Assembly (NCBI GenBank): GCA_017446225.1
Contig: JAFSRH010000064.1
Location: 1-64,000 of the forward strand
Direction: 5' to 3'
DNA length: 64,000 bases
Source: Oscillibacter sp.
Lineage (GTDB): Bacteria > Bacillota > Clostridia > Oscillospirales > Oscillospiraceae
The notes under the pieces were generated by a model. The model made no database searches. It was not told where the DNA came from and saw nothing but the letters and a program-made list of their open reading frames with translations. Shown here in pieces: positions 25,666 through 34,719 of this stretch; position 1 is the stretch's first letter; each line of letters begins with the position of its first letter. Made by a program: the position numbers and the translations under genes.

Positions 25666-25774
25666 AACGGGAACCTGTCAGCAAGGGCCGGGGCGAAAGG
25701 GGGCGTCCGGCCGCGAAAAACACTTTATCCGGGCAGTTTTCAAAAAAAGGAAACTCTGTTGGGAGGAGGATACT

Positions 25775-28696
25775 ATGCCCGAATTAGCAAAAAATTCCGA
25801 ACTGGAACAGTACATTATCAGCCATCTGGACGAGGCCATCGAAAAAAAGTACATCAAGCCGTATTTCCAACCAGTCATCCGGACCGTTTCGCGGCAGTTG
25901 TGCGGTATGGAAGCCTTAGCCCGCTGGGACGATCCGGTCTGGGGCCTTCTGCCGCCGGCAAGTTTTATTGACGTGCTTGAGAAGCGCCGGAGGATTCACG
26001 AACTTGATTCCTGTATCATCCGCCAAGTCTGCACGCTCTACCGGGAGGCGGTACAGGGCCGGGGCGTCCTGATTCCCATTTCCATCAACCTGTCGCGGCT
26101 GGATTATGAGCTTTGCGACATTTTCTCCATTGTGGAGGACGCCGTGCAGTCGAACATGATGCCCCGGAGCTTCCTGTGCATTGAGATTACCGAAAGCGCC
26201 CTGAACGATAACGCCGCGCTCATGCACCAGTACATCGACCGCTTCCGGAACGCCGGGTATCAGGTCTGGATGGACGACTTTGGAAGCGGTTACTCGTCCC
26301 TGAACGTCCTGAAGGATTTCCTCTTTGACGAGCTGAAAGTCGATATGTGGTTTCTGAGCGACTTTCATCAGCGGTCCCGGAAAATCCTGTCGTCCATTGT
26401 CCACATGGCCAAGGAAATCGAAATTCAGACGCTGGTAGAGGGCGTGGAGACCGAGGAACAGTTCCGCTTTCTCCGGAACATCGGCTTCGAGAAGGTGCAG
26501 GGCTATTTGTTCGGAAAGCCCATGCCGTATCTGGAATGTATCCGGCACGTACTCGAACAGGGCCTTTCCGTGGAGGCCCCCATGCACCGGGGCTACTATG
26601 ACACGCTGGGGCGGCTGGACGTCCTCAGCGCCACGCCGTTTCTCTCCCCGGAGGACCGCAAGAGCCTGATTTCCGGCCGCGAGCTGAACAGTATTCCGCT
26701 GGCCGTGCTGGAACTGCGGGATGAAACCGTCCGGCTTCTGCTGACCAACGATGCCTTTGACGAGGCTTCCGGCGCGATTGACTGGCTGACGATATTCGGC
26801 AACATTGAAACCGACCCGGACATGAGGGACGCCATCCGCCTGCGGGATATGTCCGCCCATATGGAACGGCTGCTGGAAGAGGCGCGTTCGTCCGGCAACG
26901 GGAAAATGTACTTCGTGGACAACGGAGAGTATTTCGAGTTACAGGCCAAGCGGATCGCCGGACGCGGGAAACTGTGCAGTATTCTGCTCCGGCTGGACAA
27001 CCTGTCCCGGGGCGCGGAGATTTCCCGTCAGGAAAAACTTGACGAGGGCCTGCGGGCCATTTACTCCCTCTTCGACCAAGTGGCGGTCATGGACATTGAG
27101 AAGATGTCTTTCACGCCCCTGTACGCGGACTCCAAAGAGGTACAGGCCCCCACGGAAGAGGACTTACAGCATGTTCATCACCGCTATTCGGAGGAATGGA
27201 TTTACGCCGAGGACCGGGCGCGGTTTCTGCTCCTGACGGACCCGTCCACCCTTGCCGAACGCGTCGCGCAGTCCGGCCGGGGCTACGTCAGCGCGCATTT
27301 GCGGACCCGTCTCTTCCACGGCAACTTTATTTGGAAGCTCTACACCCTGATGTACGTCCGGGACTCTATTTACTTTATGCTCGTCCGGGACGCCCAGTCG
27401 GAAGTCACGGAGTTTATCACCCTCAGCGGCGGACAGTCCGATGACGCGGAGGCAACGTTTCAGCCCGCTTCCCTGTGGCAGAATTTCACCCTGAACAGCG
27501 CTCTGAAATTTTTCTGGAAGGATAAGGAGCGCCGTTTCATGGGCGCGAGCCGGAGCTTTCTTGATTTCTACGGCTTCCAGTCCCTTAAAGACATTCTCGG
27601 CAAAACCGATGAGGACATGGGCTGGCATTTGCACGCCGACAGTTACCAGAACGACGAGTGGTCCGTCATTCGGGAAGGCGTTTCTACGCACAATGTGCCC
27701 GGAAGCTGTATTGTCCGCGGCGAAAATCAGAACATTGTCGCCAGTAAAATGCCAATCTACAACCGGAGCGGCCAGATAGAAGGCCTGTTGGGGTACTTCT
27801 TTCAGGTGGACGAATTTCCCGGCAGTCAAACTTCCCTGAGGCAGTCCCGGCTCGACACGCTCACCGGACTGCTCAACGCCAGAGGGCTTGCCGAGGATCT
27901 GTATTCCTATCAGGACGAGTACGAACTGCGTAAAATCGACTTCGCCCGGATTCATCTTTCCGTCAAAGACTTTAACCTCACCAATCAGAAGTTCGGCTAT
28001 GACTTCGGAGACAGCGTCATTCGCGCGGTGGCGAACACCATTATGCGCTGTTGCGGCACGACCTCTTCCGTGGCGCGCGTCAACGGCAGTAATTTCGTCA
28101 TTCTGACGCAGTTCCACCAGCAAAAGGACTTGGACAAACTCGTTTCCTGTCTGCGGAATGTCCCCGGGGAAATTCATGTCGTGGACGGCGTCCCGTTTTC
28201 GCCGTACCTGTCCATTGGCGTGTCGATTTATTCGGACACGGAGAACCTCAGCGAGCAGGCCAGTCAGGCCGAAGCGCGTATGTCCGTGGACAATACCAAC
28301 TCCCACTACTCCAGCCAAATCGCGGAAAACATGGCCGAACTGTTTCATATGTATGACCATCTCCCCATCGCGTTCGCGGTCTACTATATACGCGCGCCCA
28401 AACAGGACGCGACCACGCTTTATGTAAACCGGCGCTTTTTACAGGAGACGCGCCACCCCCGTTCCGCCGTGATTGGCAAAAACATTGACCAGATTTTCCC
28501 CATGCTCCCGGAACGCTGGTACGAGCTGGCGCACCGCGCCGCCATGGCCGGAGAGGAAGCCGAGGAGTCGCTGTACTATCCCCTCTTGGACGTCCATTGG
28601 AGGCTGACCGCAAGCCAGATTATCGGCCCGGGCTACTGCGCGTTCACTTATCAGCGGGAGCAAGAGGAGCAGACACAGAAGCCCGTAACGGATTAA
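25775..28696 (+). CDS. EAL-domain cyclic-di-GMP phosphodiesterase with PAS and degenerate GGDEF domains
   Basis: A 973-residue cytoplasmic protein with no membrane helix. The N-terminal EAL domain (about 1-265) keeps the catalytic set: 'GMEALARW', 'IEITES', 'DDFGSGYSS', the Lys in 'DELKVD', 'EGVET' and 'QGYLFGKP', so it is likely an active phosphodiesterase. A poorly conserved sensory segment follows, then a PAS domain (about 567-680), a GGDEF-fold domain (about 690-845) in which the signature loop reads 'RVNGSNF' and so is presumably inactive, and a second PAS-like segment at the end (about 852-968). The EAL-first order is unusual. GGGAGGAGG precedes the ATG. Confidence 0.88.
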   Translation: MPELAKNSELEQYIISHLDEAIEKKYIKPYFQPVIRTVSRQLCGMEALARWDDPVWGLLPPASFIDVLEKRRRIHELDSCIIRQVCTLYREAVQGRGVLIPISINLSRLDYELCDIFSIVEDAVQSNMMPRSFLCIEITESALNDNAALMHQYIDRFRNAGYQVWMDDFGSGYSSLNVLKDFLFDELKVDMWFLSDFHQRSRKILSSIVHMAKEIEIQTLVEGVETEEQFRFLRNIGFEKVQGYLFGKPMPYLECIRHVLEQGLSVEAPMHRGYYDTLGRLDVLSATPFLSPEDRKSLISGRELNSIPLAVLELRDETVRLLLTNDAFDEASGAIDWLTIFGNIETDPDMRDAIRLRDMSAHMERLLEEARSSGNGKMYFVDNGEYFELQAKRIAGRGKLCSILLRLDNLSRGAEISRQEKLDEGLRAIYSLFDQVAVMDIEKMSFTPLYADSKEVQAPTEEDLQHVHHRYSEEWIYAEDRARFLLLTDPSTLAERVAQSGRGYVSAHLRTRLFHGNFIWKLYTLMYVRDSIYFMLVRDAQSEVTEFITLSGGQSDDAEATFQPASLWQNFTLNSALKFFWKDKERRFMGASRSFLDFYGFQSLKDILGKTDEDMGWHLHADSYQNDEWSVIREGVSTHNVPGSCIVRGENQNIVASKMPIYNRSGQIEGLLGYFFQVDEFPGSQTSLRQSRLDTLTGLLNARGLAEDLYSYQDEYELRKIDFARIHLSVKDFNLTNQKFGYDFGDSVIRAVANTIMRCCGTTSSVARVNGSNFVILTQFHQQKDLDKLVSCLRNVPGEIHVVDGVPFSPYLSIGVSIYSDTENLSEQASQAEARMSVDNTNSHYSSQIAENMAELFHMYDHLPIAFAVYYIRAPKQDATTLYVNRRFLQETRHPRSAVIGKNIDQIFPMLPERWYELAHRAAMAGEEAEESLYYPLLDVHWRLTASQIIGPGYCAFTYQREQEEQTQKPVTD

Positions 28697-28721
28697 AGGT
28701 TTCGTGCGAAGGGGGGATTTC

Positions 28722-29690
28722 ATGAACATTGGTTCTGTCTTTGTGGGGTCCCGTCTGGCGCTCGCCCCCATGGCCGGGGTCACGGACGCGGCGTTCCGGC
28801 AGATTTGCGCCGAACAGGGCGCGGGCTATACCGTAACGGAGTTGATTTCATCCAAGGCCCTGTGCCGCCGCGACCGGAAAACGCTCACGCTGTTACGGCA
28901 GTTCCCGGGGGAACATCCGGCCGCGGTACAAATTTTCGGCAGTGACCCCGTCTGCATGGCCGAGGCCGCCGCGATTGCGCTGGAAGCGTCCGGCGCGGAC
29001 ATCATTGACCTGAACATGGGCTGTCCCATGGGCAAAATCGTCAACAACGGAGACGGCGCCGCGCTCATGCGGGACCCGGAACGCGCCGCGCGTATCGTGG
29101 AAGCGGTACGCCGCGCGGTACCCGTGCCCGTCACGGCGAAGTTCCGCCGGGGCTGGGACATGGGAAGCTGTAACTGCGTGGAGTTCGCCCGTACGCTCGA
29201 ACAGGCGGGCGTCTCCGCCGTGGCGGTCCACGGCCGTACGCGCGCCCAGATGTACGGCGGCGCCGCGGACTGGACCTGTATTCGACAGGTCAAGGAGGCG
29301 GTGTCCGTGCCGGTCCTTGCCAACGGCGATGTCTGGTACCCGCAGGACGCCGCGCGCATTTTGCTGCATACCAAAGCCGATGCCGCGATGATTGGACGGG
29401 CCGCGCTTGGAAATCCGTGGATTTTCCGTCAGGCCGCCGCCGCGCTGGACGGAACGCCCGTGCCGGACCTTCCGCCGCTCGCGGAACGCTGTGACACGGC
29501 CGTCCGGCAAATCGAACTCTCCGCCGCCGTCAAGGGGGAGCGTATCGCCGTTCTGGAGGCGCGCCGACATTACTGCTGGTACCTCAAGGGCGTGCCCCAC
29601 TCGGCGTATTATAAGGAGCAAATCGTCCGAATGAACACCCTTGAGGACGTCTACCGGATTACGAAAGGGATGAAACGTGACCTGACATGA
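28722..29690 (+). CDS. dusB: tRNA-dihydrouridine synthase (DusB family)
   Basis: A 322-residue FMN-dependent TIM-barrel enzyme that reduces uridines in the tRNA D-loop. It has 'LAPMAGVTDAAFR' at the start, 'DLNMGCPMGKIVNNGDGAAL' with the catalytic Cys, 'VHGRTRAQMY', 'VLANGDVW' and 'MIGRAALGNPWIF'. I use ATG 28722 after GAAGGGGGG; the frame opens at GTG 28704 without a site. It lies 25 bp after the EAL gene and its stop overlaps the sigma-factor start as ATGA. Confidence 0.94.
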   Translation: MNIGSVFVGSRLALAPMAGVTDAAFRQICAEQGAGYTVTELISSKALCRRDRKTLTLLRQFPGEHPAAVQIFGSDPVCMAEAAAIALEASGADIIDLNMGCPMGKIVNNGDGAALMRDPERAARIVEAVRRAVPVPVTAKFRRGWDMGSCNCVEFARTLEQAGVSAVAVHGRTRAQMYGGAADWTCIRQVKEAVSVPVLANGDVWYPQDAARILLHTKADAAMIGRAALGNPWIFRQAAAALDGTPVPDLPPLAERCDTAVRQIELSAAVKGERIAVLEARRHYCWYLKGVPHSAYYKEQIVRMNTLEDVYRITKGMKRDLT

Positions 29691-30322
29691 CAGTTGATTT
29701 CACCACCATGCCGGAACGGGACCTTGTCAGCAGAGCCGCGCGGGGGAGCCGGGACGCGTTCGGGGAACTCGTACGGCGGTACGAAAAGAAAGCGCTGGCG
29801 CTCTCCGTGCGTCTGTGCGGGAATCCGGAGGACGGCGCGGACGCCGCGCAGGAGGCGTTTTTATCCGCGTGGCAAGGCCTGCCGCGCTTCCGCGGGGACG
29901 CGAATTTCTCCACGTGGCTTTACCGGCTCACTTCCAACGCCTGTATGGACGCCCTGCGCCGCCGGCAACGCCGGGACGCCCACGCCGGACCGTCCCTGAA
30001 CGATGAGGCCTCCCGCGTGGACGCGCCCGACCCCGCCCCCACGCCTCAGGAGCACGCGGAACGCCACGAACTCCGTCAGGAAGTCCAAAACGCCTTGCAA
30101 ACGCTGTCCCCGGAACACCGTCAGATTCTGATACTTCGGGAAATCCATCAGCTTTCCTATGAGGAAATCGGGGAGACGCTGTCGCTGGACAGCGGCACCG
30201 TAAAGTCCCGCATTCACCGGGCGCGGGAAAACCTGAGAAAAATTCTTGCGGCGCGGGGAACTTTTTCCCGTCCGGACCGTCTAATGGAACAGGAGAGGAG
30301 GGCTGCACATGGACAGTCATGA
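29687..30322 (+). CDS. ECF-type RNA polymerase sigma factor
   Basis: A 211-residue sigma-70 family protein with region 2 ('AFGELVRRYEKKALALSVRL', 'AAQEAFLSAWQGLPRFRGD', 'FSTWLYRLTSNACMD') and region 4 ('LSPEHRQILILREIHQLSYEEIG', 'DSGTVKSRIHRARENLRK'). These are the hallmarks of the SigW-like group of extracytoplasmic-function sigma factors. It overlaps dusB by ATGA and its end overlaps the anti-sigma gene by 14 bp, so the pair is co-translated. Confidence 0.93.
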   Translation: MTVDFTTMPERDLVSRAARGSRDAFGELVRRYEKKALALSVRLCGNPEDGADAAQEAFLSAWQGLPRFRGDANFSTWLYRLTSNACMDALRRRQRRDAHAGPSLNDEASRVDAPDPAPTPQEHAERHELRQEVQNALQTLSPEHRQILILREIHQLSYEEIGETLSLDSGTVKSRIHRARENLRKILAARGTFSRPDRLMEQERRAAHGQS

Positions 30323-31541
30323 GAAATACGCGGCCCTGCTGGACGCGTTCATAGACGGGGAACTGCCGGAACAGGAAGCGGAAGCGGTCCGCGCGCATCT
30401 GGCGGTCTGCGCCGACTGTCAGGGGTACGTGTCGGACGCGCTGACCATGCGCGATGGCTTCCCCGATATCGAAGAAACGCCCGTGCCGGACGGCTTCAGG
30501 GAAGCGGCGCTGTCGGCCCTGCCCCCGCGGAAAATCACGTACTGGAAAACCGCGCTTCTGCCGCTGGCCGCCTGTGCCGCCGTGGTACTGCTCATTCAAG
30601 GGGTTTCCGGCTTTCCAATAGGGAGCCGCGGCGCGTTGGCGCCGGAGAGCGCGGAAGCGGAAACAGAAGAGAGCGTGCCGGACACGGTCCCCGATACGGA
30701 CCTTGACGGCGGCGTACCCATACTGAACGCCGCGTTTCCGCTCCCGTCTCCGGAACCGTCCGAAACGTCCGGCAACAGGTACGATGCCTTGGACATGGCG
30801 GACGCGGCGTCCTCAAAGAAATCCGCCCCGGAACAGCGGAGCGTAACGGCGGAAGATACGTTGTCGGGGAGCGTGGCGTCCGCCACAACGGAAGCGCCCT
30901 CTGACGAATACGAAGAAGAAGAGCCGTCCGGGCAGAGTACCGCCGGACCGGAGGCCGGAGCCGGGGAAAGTACCGAGGCGGAAACCGTCACGGGAAACCG
31001 TACCGGGCCGGAAGCCGCCGGGAACAGTACCGAGGCGGAAGCCGTCACGGGAAACCGTACCGGGCCGGAAGCCGCCGGGAACAGTACCGAGGCGGAAGCC
31101 GTCACGGGAAACAGTACCGTACCGGAAGTCGCCGGGAACGCTACCGGACCGGAAGCCGCTTCCGGGAACGCTACCAACGCCAACGCCGAAACGCCGTTGC
31201 CGCCTGACGATTACGCCGCGATGGAAACGCTCCCGGAAGAATTTTCAGTGACGGAAGCGGTCCCTGAGGAGGACGCGGAAGCGGAATTGTTTTCCGCGCC
31301 GGCTTCTGTCTGGACCATTCCCGTGGAGTCGATTGTGCTGTTAGAGGACTACGCCCCCGCCGGGGAGACGGAGTACGGGGTCTGGTACGCGCTGACCGCG
31401 GAAGAGTTTGACGAGCTTTCCCTGAACCTTTCGGAAATGGGACTGGAAACCGTCCCCGGGGCCGCGGACGCGGACAATACGCCCCCGATTACGTTTCCCG
31501 GGGTCGTGTACGTCTTTGTGCCGCTGTACGAAACGCCCTGA
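30309..31541 (+). CDS. Zinc-finger anti-sigma factor with repetitive extracytoplasmic region
   Basis: A 410-residue protein. The N-terminus is a ZAS anti-sigma domain with the H-x3-C-x2-C motif in 'HLAVCADC' (about 34-41). One membrane helix follows (about 83-100), then about 300 extracytoplasmic residues: an acidic low-complexity part, three 19-residue Thr/Glu/Gly repeats (about 221-277) and a folded-looking C-terminal 100 residues. It should hold the adjacent ECF sigma factor at the membrane until a signal triggers release. AGGAGAGGAGGG precedes the ATG. The ligand of the outer domain is unknown. Confidence 0.88.
   Translation: MDSHEKYAALLDAFIDGELPEQEAEAVRAHLAVCADCQGYVSDALTMRDGFPDIEETPVPDGFREAALSALPPRKITYWKTALLPLAACAAVVLLIQGVSGFPIGSRGALAPESAEAETEESVPDTVPDTDLDGGVPILNAAFPLPSPEPSETSGNRYDALDMADAASSKKSAPEQRSVTAEDTLSGSVASATTEAPSDEYEEEEPSGQSTAGPEAGAGESTEAETVTGNRTGPEAAGNSTEAEAVTGNRTGPEAAGNSTEAEAVTGNSTVPEVAGNATGPEAASGNATNANAETPLPPDDYAAMETLPEEFSVTEAVPEEDAEAELFSAPASVWTIPVESIVLLEDYAPAGETEYGVWYALTAEEFDELSLNLSEMGLETVPGAADADNTPPITFPGVVYVFVPLYETP
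30969..31139 (+). repeat. Three 57-bp tandem repeats in the anti-sigma gene
   Basis: Units at 30969-31025, 31026-31082 and 31083-31139 encode 'STEAE(T/A)VTGNRTGPEAAGN' and a diverged third copy, and a partial fourth follows. In-frame repeats of this kind can vary in copy number between strains. Confidence 0.85.
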
Positions 31542-31548
31542 ACCGTCC

Positions 31549-31587
31549 GGGACCGCCTCCGAGAATAAGAGGCGGTCCCGTTCTTTT
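31549..31587 (+). terminator. Intrinsic terminator after the anti-sigma gene
   Basis: An 11-bp perfect stem (31549-31559 with 31569-31579) is followed by GTTCTTTT. It ends the EAL-dusB-sigma-anti-sigma operon and abuts the convergent radical SAM gene. Confidence 0.85.
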
Positions 31588-32416
31588 AACAGTTGCCCGT
31601 GTAGACAAAGGCCAGATGTTTCCGGGCCGTGTCCGCGAGGCGGTAGACCGTATCCAGCGGGGTGGGCGGCTTGTCCGGCATACGGTAGCGCGGGAAGAAA
31701 CGTGACAAATGCAGCGGAATCAAGCGGTTCACGGACGCCAGCCACGCCGACAAGGCGTTAATTTCCTCTTCCGTGTCGTTTTCTCCCGTGACAAGCAGGG
31801 TCGTCACTTCCACGTGACAGCCCGCTTCCGCCGCAATCCGGATATTTTCCTTTACCGTTTCCAAGTCGCCGCCTAAACGCCGGTACCAAGCGTCCGTAAA
31901 GCCTTTCAAATCCAGATTGACCGCGTCCAGCAGGGGCAGCAACTCCCGCCACGGCCCCGCGCTGATGGTTCCGTTCGACACCAGCACATTGAGCATACCG
32001 CGTCCGCGCACCCGTCCGGCGCAGTCCCTGACGTACTCGTAGCCGATTAACGGCTCATTGTACGTGTAGGCCGCGCCGATGTTGCCCAGTTCCCGCAGAC
32101 GTTCCGCCTGTTCGGCGAGGGCGTCCGGGGAGAGGTAGAGCGTCTCGGCGTCTTCCGCGCCCGCCATGGAGATTTCGTGATTCTGGCAGAACGGGCAACG
32201 CAGGTTACACCCGAAACTCCCCACGGACAGGATTTTGCTTCCCGGATGAAACCGCCGTAACGGCTTCTTTTCGATGGGGTCCAGCGCAATACCGCTGATT
32301 TTTCCGTAGTTCAGCGGCACGATCACGCCGCCACGGTTCCCACGCGCCCGACAGTAACCCGTCTGCCCGTTTTCCAGCGCGCAGTGATGGAAGCACAGGC
32401 TGCAAGTGACTTTCAC
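31586..32416 (-). CDS. AmmeMemoRadiSam system radical SAM enzyme
   Basis: A 276-residue PflA-like radical SAM protein. The cluster motif is C-x3-C-x2-C in 'GCNLRCPFCQNHEIS' (about residues 70-84). An N-terminal Cys-rich stretch 'CSLCFHHC' followed by G-Y-C-R-A-R precedes it. This subgroup occurs with Memo-like and AMMECR1-like proteins in bacteria and archaea, as here, and its substrate is unknown. The start is GTG 32416, overlapping the TGA of the upstream partner as GTGA; the longer open frame upstream is inside that gene. Confidence 0.88.
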   Translation of the reverse strand: MKVTCSLCFHHCALENGQTGYCRARGNRGGVIVPLNYGKISGIALDPIEKKPLRRFHPGSKILSVGSFGCNLRCPFCQNHEISMAGAEDAETLYLSPDALAEQAERLRELGNIGAAYTYNEPLIGYEYVRDCAGRVRGRGMLNVLVSNGTISAGPWRELLPLLDAVNLDLKGFTDAWYRRLGGDLETVKENIRIAAEAGCHVEVTTLLVTGENDTEEEINALSAWLASVNRLIPLHLSRFFPRYRMPDKPPTPLDTVYRLADTARKHLAFVYTGNC

Positions 32417-33801
32417 GTGTGCCGCACCACCTCGAAACGTTCCAGCGCGTAGCGTTCCCGCGCGCCGATACCGCCCTTCTGACGGGCAATATCGACCTGT
32501 TGCGCCACGCTGTCCACGCCGTCCAAGTCGGGCAAGAGCAGTCCGCGCCGTCCGCCCGAACTGACAATGACCCCGTAACGTTTCACATCCAGATCCGCTT
32601 CCGAATCCACCGCTTCCGGCGTCCCCAGCACGTCCACGCTGTATTCCAGCGCGTCGAGTTCCGAAGCCCGGACGGGCGGGAAACGCGGGTCCCGGGTCCC
32701 GGCGGAAACCGCGTTCCGTACGATTTCCCACGCCACGGAATCGGCGGTCGGCGCGGTCGTGCCAATGCACCCCCGCAGACTGTCCCGGACGTGCAGGGAT
32801 ACGAACGCCCCCGCGCGTTCGCGCGTCATGCTCTCCGGGAGGCCGTCCGGCAGTTCGGACAGCGTCTTTCCCGTGCGGACGTACGTTTCCAGCGAACGCC
32901 GCGCTAATTGTACCCACGGGTCCTCGGACGCTTTCCGTCTTTCCAGCCGTTCCCGTTCGGCGCGTTCGTACTGTTCCGCGTAACGCCGCCCGGTGTCGTG
33001 TCCCGTCACGGCGAACAGGGCGATCGCGTAGCCCACGCCGAATTTCCCCTCATGCCCCAGATATTCCGGCTTGACGGAGAGGCCGTCCAGCGCGCCCGCC
33101 ATGATTTGGAACGAACGTACGCCGCACTCGGCCGCCCGTTCGCACAGGGAAGGGTCGAGCGTCAGGAAGCGCAGGAAATCGGCCGTTTTCATTGCCTCCG
33201 TAAGCTCCTGATCCAACAGCGGCCCCTCCGGGGCGTATCCGTACGGCCCATCGGCGCGCAGTTTGTGCGACAAGTCCCCGCTGGCGACAAACACCGCGCG
33301 GCGGTTTAGCTTCCCCACGCTCCGCGCCACGCACTGCCCCAGACGGTAATGCGTCAGCGGAGAAAAGCCCGAAAGCCCGATCCGGACAATGGGAACGTTT
33401 ACGCCCGCTTCCTGTAGGAAGTACAACGGAATCAACGTTCCGTGGTCCAGCGCGGCGTCCCGTTCGCCCATGGTCCCGGCGCGGATTCCCATTGTCTCCG
33501 CCTCCTGTATCAGCGTCCGCCGAAGGTCGATATCGTATTCCGTTTCCAGCCGGACTTGCGGCGCGCCGAAAGACGCCATTGTTCCGGCCGTCCGTTTCCC
33601 CGGCGGGATGTGGAAGTAGTCGGAGTACATCGCCACGTGCGGAGAAGCTACAATCAGCGTTTCCGGCTTCCACGCGGCCACCCAACGCGCCGCGGCGCGG
33701 TAGGCGTCCAGCGTACTTTGAATTTCCCGTTCCCGGCCCCGGCCCACTTCCGGCAGAATGACCGGCGGATGAGGAACAATCACGGAACCTGCCAATGACA
33801 T
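32413..33801 (-). CDS. Memo-like / AMMECR1 fusion protein (AmmeMemoRadiSam system proteins B and A)
   Basis: A 462-residue fusion. Residues 1 to about 270 are a Memo/class III extradiol-dioxygenase-like domain ('VPHPPVILPEVG' at the start, 'ASPHVAMYSDY', 'DHGTLIPLYFL', 'FVASGDLSHKL'), with His and Asp residues placed like metal ligands of that fold. Residues from about 295 are an AMMECR1 domain with 'FVSLHVRDSLRGCIGTT' (the diagnostic LRGCIG core) and 'DPRFPPV'. In other genomes A and B can be separate genes. AAAGGAGAG precedes ATG 33801. It forms a two-gene operon with the radical SAM enzyme. Biochemical role unknown. Confidence 0.88.
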   Translation of the reverse strand: MSLAGSVIVPHPPVILPEVGRGREREIQSTLDAYRAAARWVAAWKPETLIVASPHVAMYSDYFHIPPGKRTAGTMASFGAPQVRLETEYDIDLRRTLIQEAETMGIRAGTMGERDAALDHGTLIPLYFLQEAGVNVPIVRIGLSGFSPLTHYRLGQCVARSVGKLNRRAVFVASGDLSHKLRADGPYGYAPEGPLLDQELTEAMKTADFLRFLTLDPSLCERAAECGVRSFQIMAGALDGLSVKPEYLGHEGKFGVGYAIALFAVTGHDTGRRYAEQYERAERERLERRKASEDPWVQLARRSLETYVRTGKTLSELPDGLPESMTRERAGAFVSLHVRDSLRGCIGTTAPTADSVAWEIVRNAVSAGTRDPRFPPVRASELDALEYSVDVLGTPEAVDSEADLDVKRYGVIVSSGGRRGLLLPDLDGVDSVAQQVDIARQKGGIGARERYALERFEVVRHT

Positions 33802-33840
33802 AAAATCTCTCCTTTCCCGAAAAAATAATTGCAAAACCTC

Positions 33841-33869
33841 TTTACGATTTTTCTGTGATATGTTATGAT
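33841..33869 (+). promoter_or_regulatory. Promoter of the SGNH hydrolase gene
   Basis: TTTACG (33841-33846) and TATGAT (33864-33869) are 17 bp apart, predicting a leader of about 185 nt. No obvious structured element is seen in that leader. Confidence 0.5.
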
Positions 33870-33882
33870 AGAGTTGTTACAA
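33855..33882 (-). promoter_or_regulatory. Promoter of the Memo-AMMECR1 operon
   Basis: On the minus strand TTGTAA (33877-33882) and TATCAC (33855-33860) are 16 bp apart and overlap the divergent promoter of the SGNH hydrolase, so the two may exclude each other. Confidence 0.4.
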
Positions 33883-34061
33883 TAACGGGATTCCGGACCC
33901 GCGTCAACAGGAGTTGTCGGAAAACAGGTCCAATCTCCCCGGAAAAAGCGAAAATTCGCACAAAATTCAGGTTTCTTACAGGCGGTGACAGGTAAAACAA
34001 GCACGAATTGTAACATTCTGAGACCGGAAAGGCAAACATACTGGAAATGGAGGCGGCGACA

Positions 34062-34664
34062 TTGCGGAGAATTTTATGCTACGGAGATTCCAATACGTTC
34101 GGCTATAATCCCCATTCGTACTGGGGCGGACCTTACCCGGATGACGTGCGCTGGACCGGGATTTTACAATCTAACGGCTGGGACGTGATCAACTGCGGCC
34201 AGAACGGGCGGGAAATTCCCTCCACGGACGGCGAACTTTCCGCCGTGGAACGGCTTCTTTCCAACGCCATGCCCGTGGACATTGTCTCGATTCTGCTGGG
34301 TACCAATGACTTTCTCACGCATCCCCATTTCACGGCGGAAGACGTCACGGCCCGGATGGAATCGCTTCTCAGACATATCCTCTCCACCAACTGGGAAATC
34401 CGGGTCCTGCTGATTGCCCCGCCGCCCCTGCGCACCGGCGAATGGATACCGGACGCGCGAATTGTGACGGAGTCCGTCCGTCTGGCTCCCTGTTACCGCG
34501 CGCTTGCCGAGCGGCTGGGCGTATCGTTCGCCGATGCCGGAAAGTGGGACGTTGCGCTGGACTTTGACGGCGTACATTTCCGCCCGGACGGGCACGCGTC
34601 CTTTGCAAAGCGCCTGATGAAAACGCTGGAACGTCTGCCGGAACCGCCCGTCAAAGTTCCGTGA
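34062..34664 (+). CDS. SGNH/GDSL-family hydrolase
   Basis: A 200-residue SGNH hydrolase. Block I is 'LCYGDSNTFGY' (nucleophile Ser), block II the Gly in 'NCGQNGREI', block III 'LLGTNDF', and block V 'DGVHFRPDGH' with the catalytic Asp-His. These enzymes are esterases or lipases of broad range, such as arylesterases; the substrate is not predictable. There is no signal peptide. TTG 34062 follows GGAGG by eight bases and starts M-R-R-I-L-C; ATG 34047 lies on top of that Shine-Dalgarno and is less likely. Confidence 0.85.
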   Translation: MRRILCYGDSNTFGYNPHSYWGGPYPDDVRWTGILQSNGWDVINCGQNGREIPSTDGELSAVERLLSNAMPVDIVSILLGTNDFLTHPHFTAEDVTARMESLLRHILSTNWEIRVLLIAPPPLRTGEWIPDARIVTESVRLAPCYRALAERLGVSFADAGKWDVALDFDGVHFRPDGHASFAKRLMKTLERLPEPPVKVP

Positions 34665-34670
34665 CATACC

Positions 34671-34707
34671 GGAAAGGCCGGGACTGCTCAAGGTCCCGGC
34701 CTTTTCC
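34671..34707. terminator. Bidirectional intrinsic terminator
   Basis: A GC-rich 13-14 bp stem (34671-34684 with 34693-34707) followed by TTTT on the plus strand and TTT on the minus strand separates the convergent SGNH hydrolase and valS genes. Confidence 0.8.
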
Positions 34708-34719
34708 GTCTCCGGGCCG

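Noticed and set aside
25672..25774. Cyclic-di-GMP riboswitch in the leader of the EAL gene
   Set aside because: The leader is only about 100 nt and shows a single GC hairpin; the conserved sequences of c-di-GMP riboswitches are not seen.
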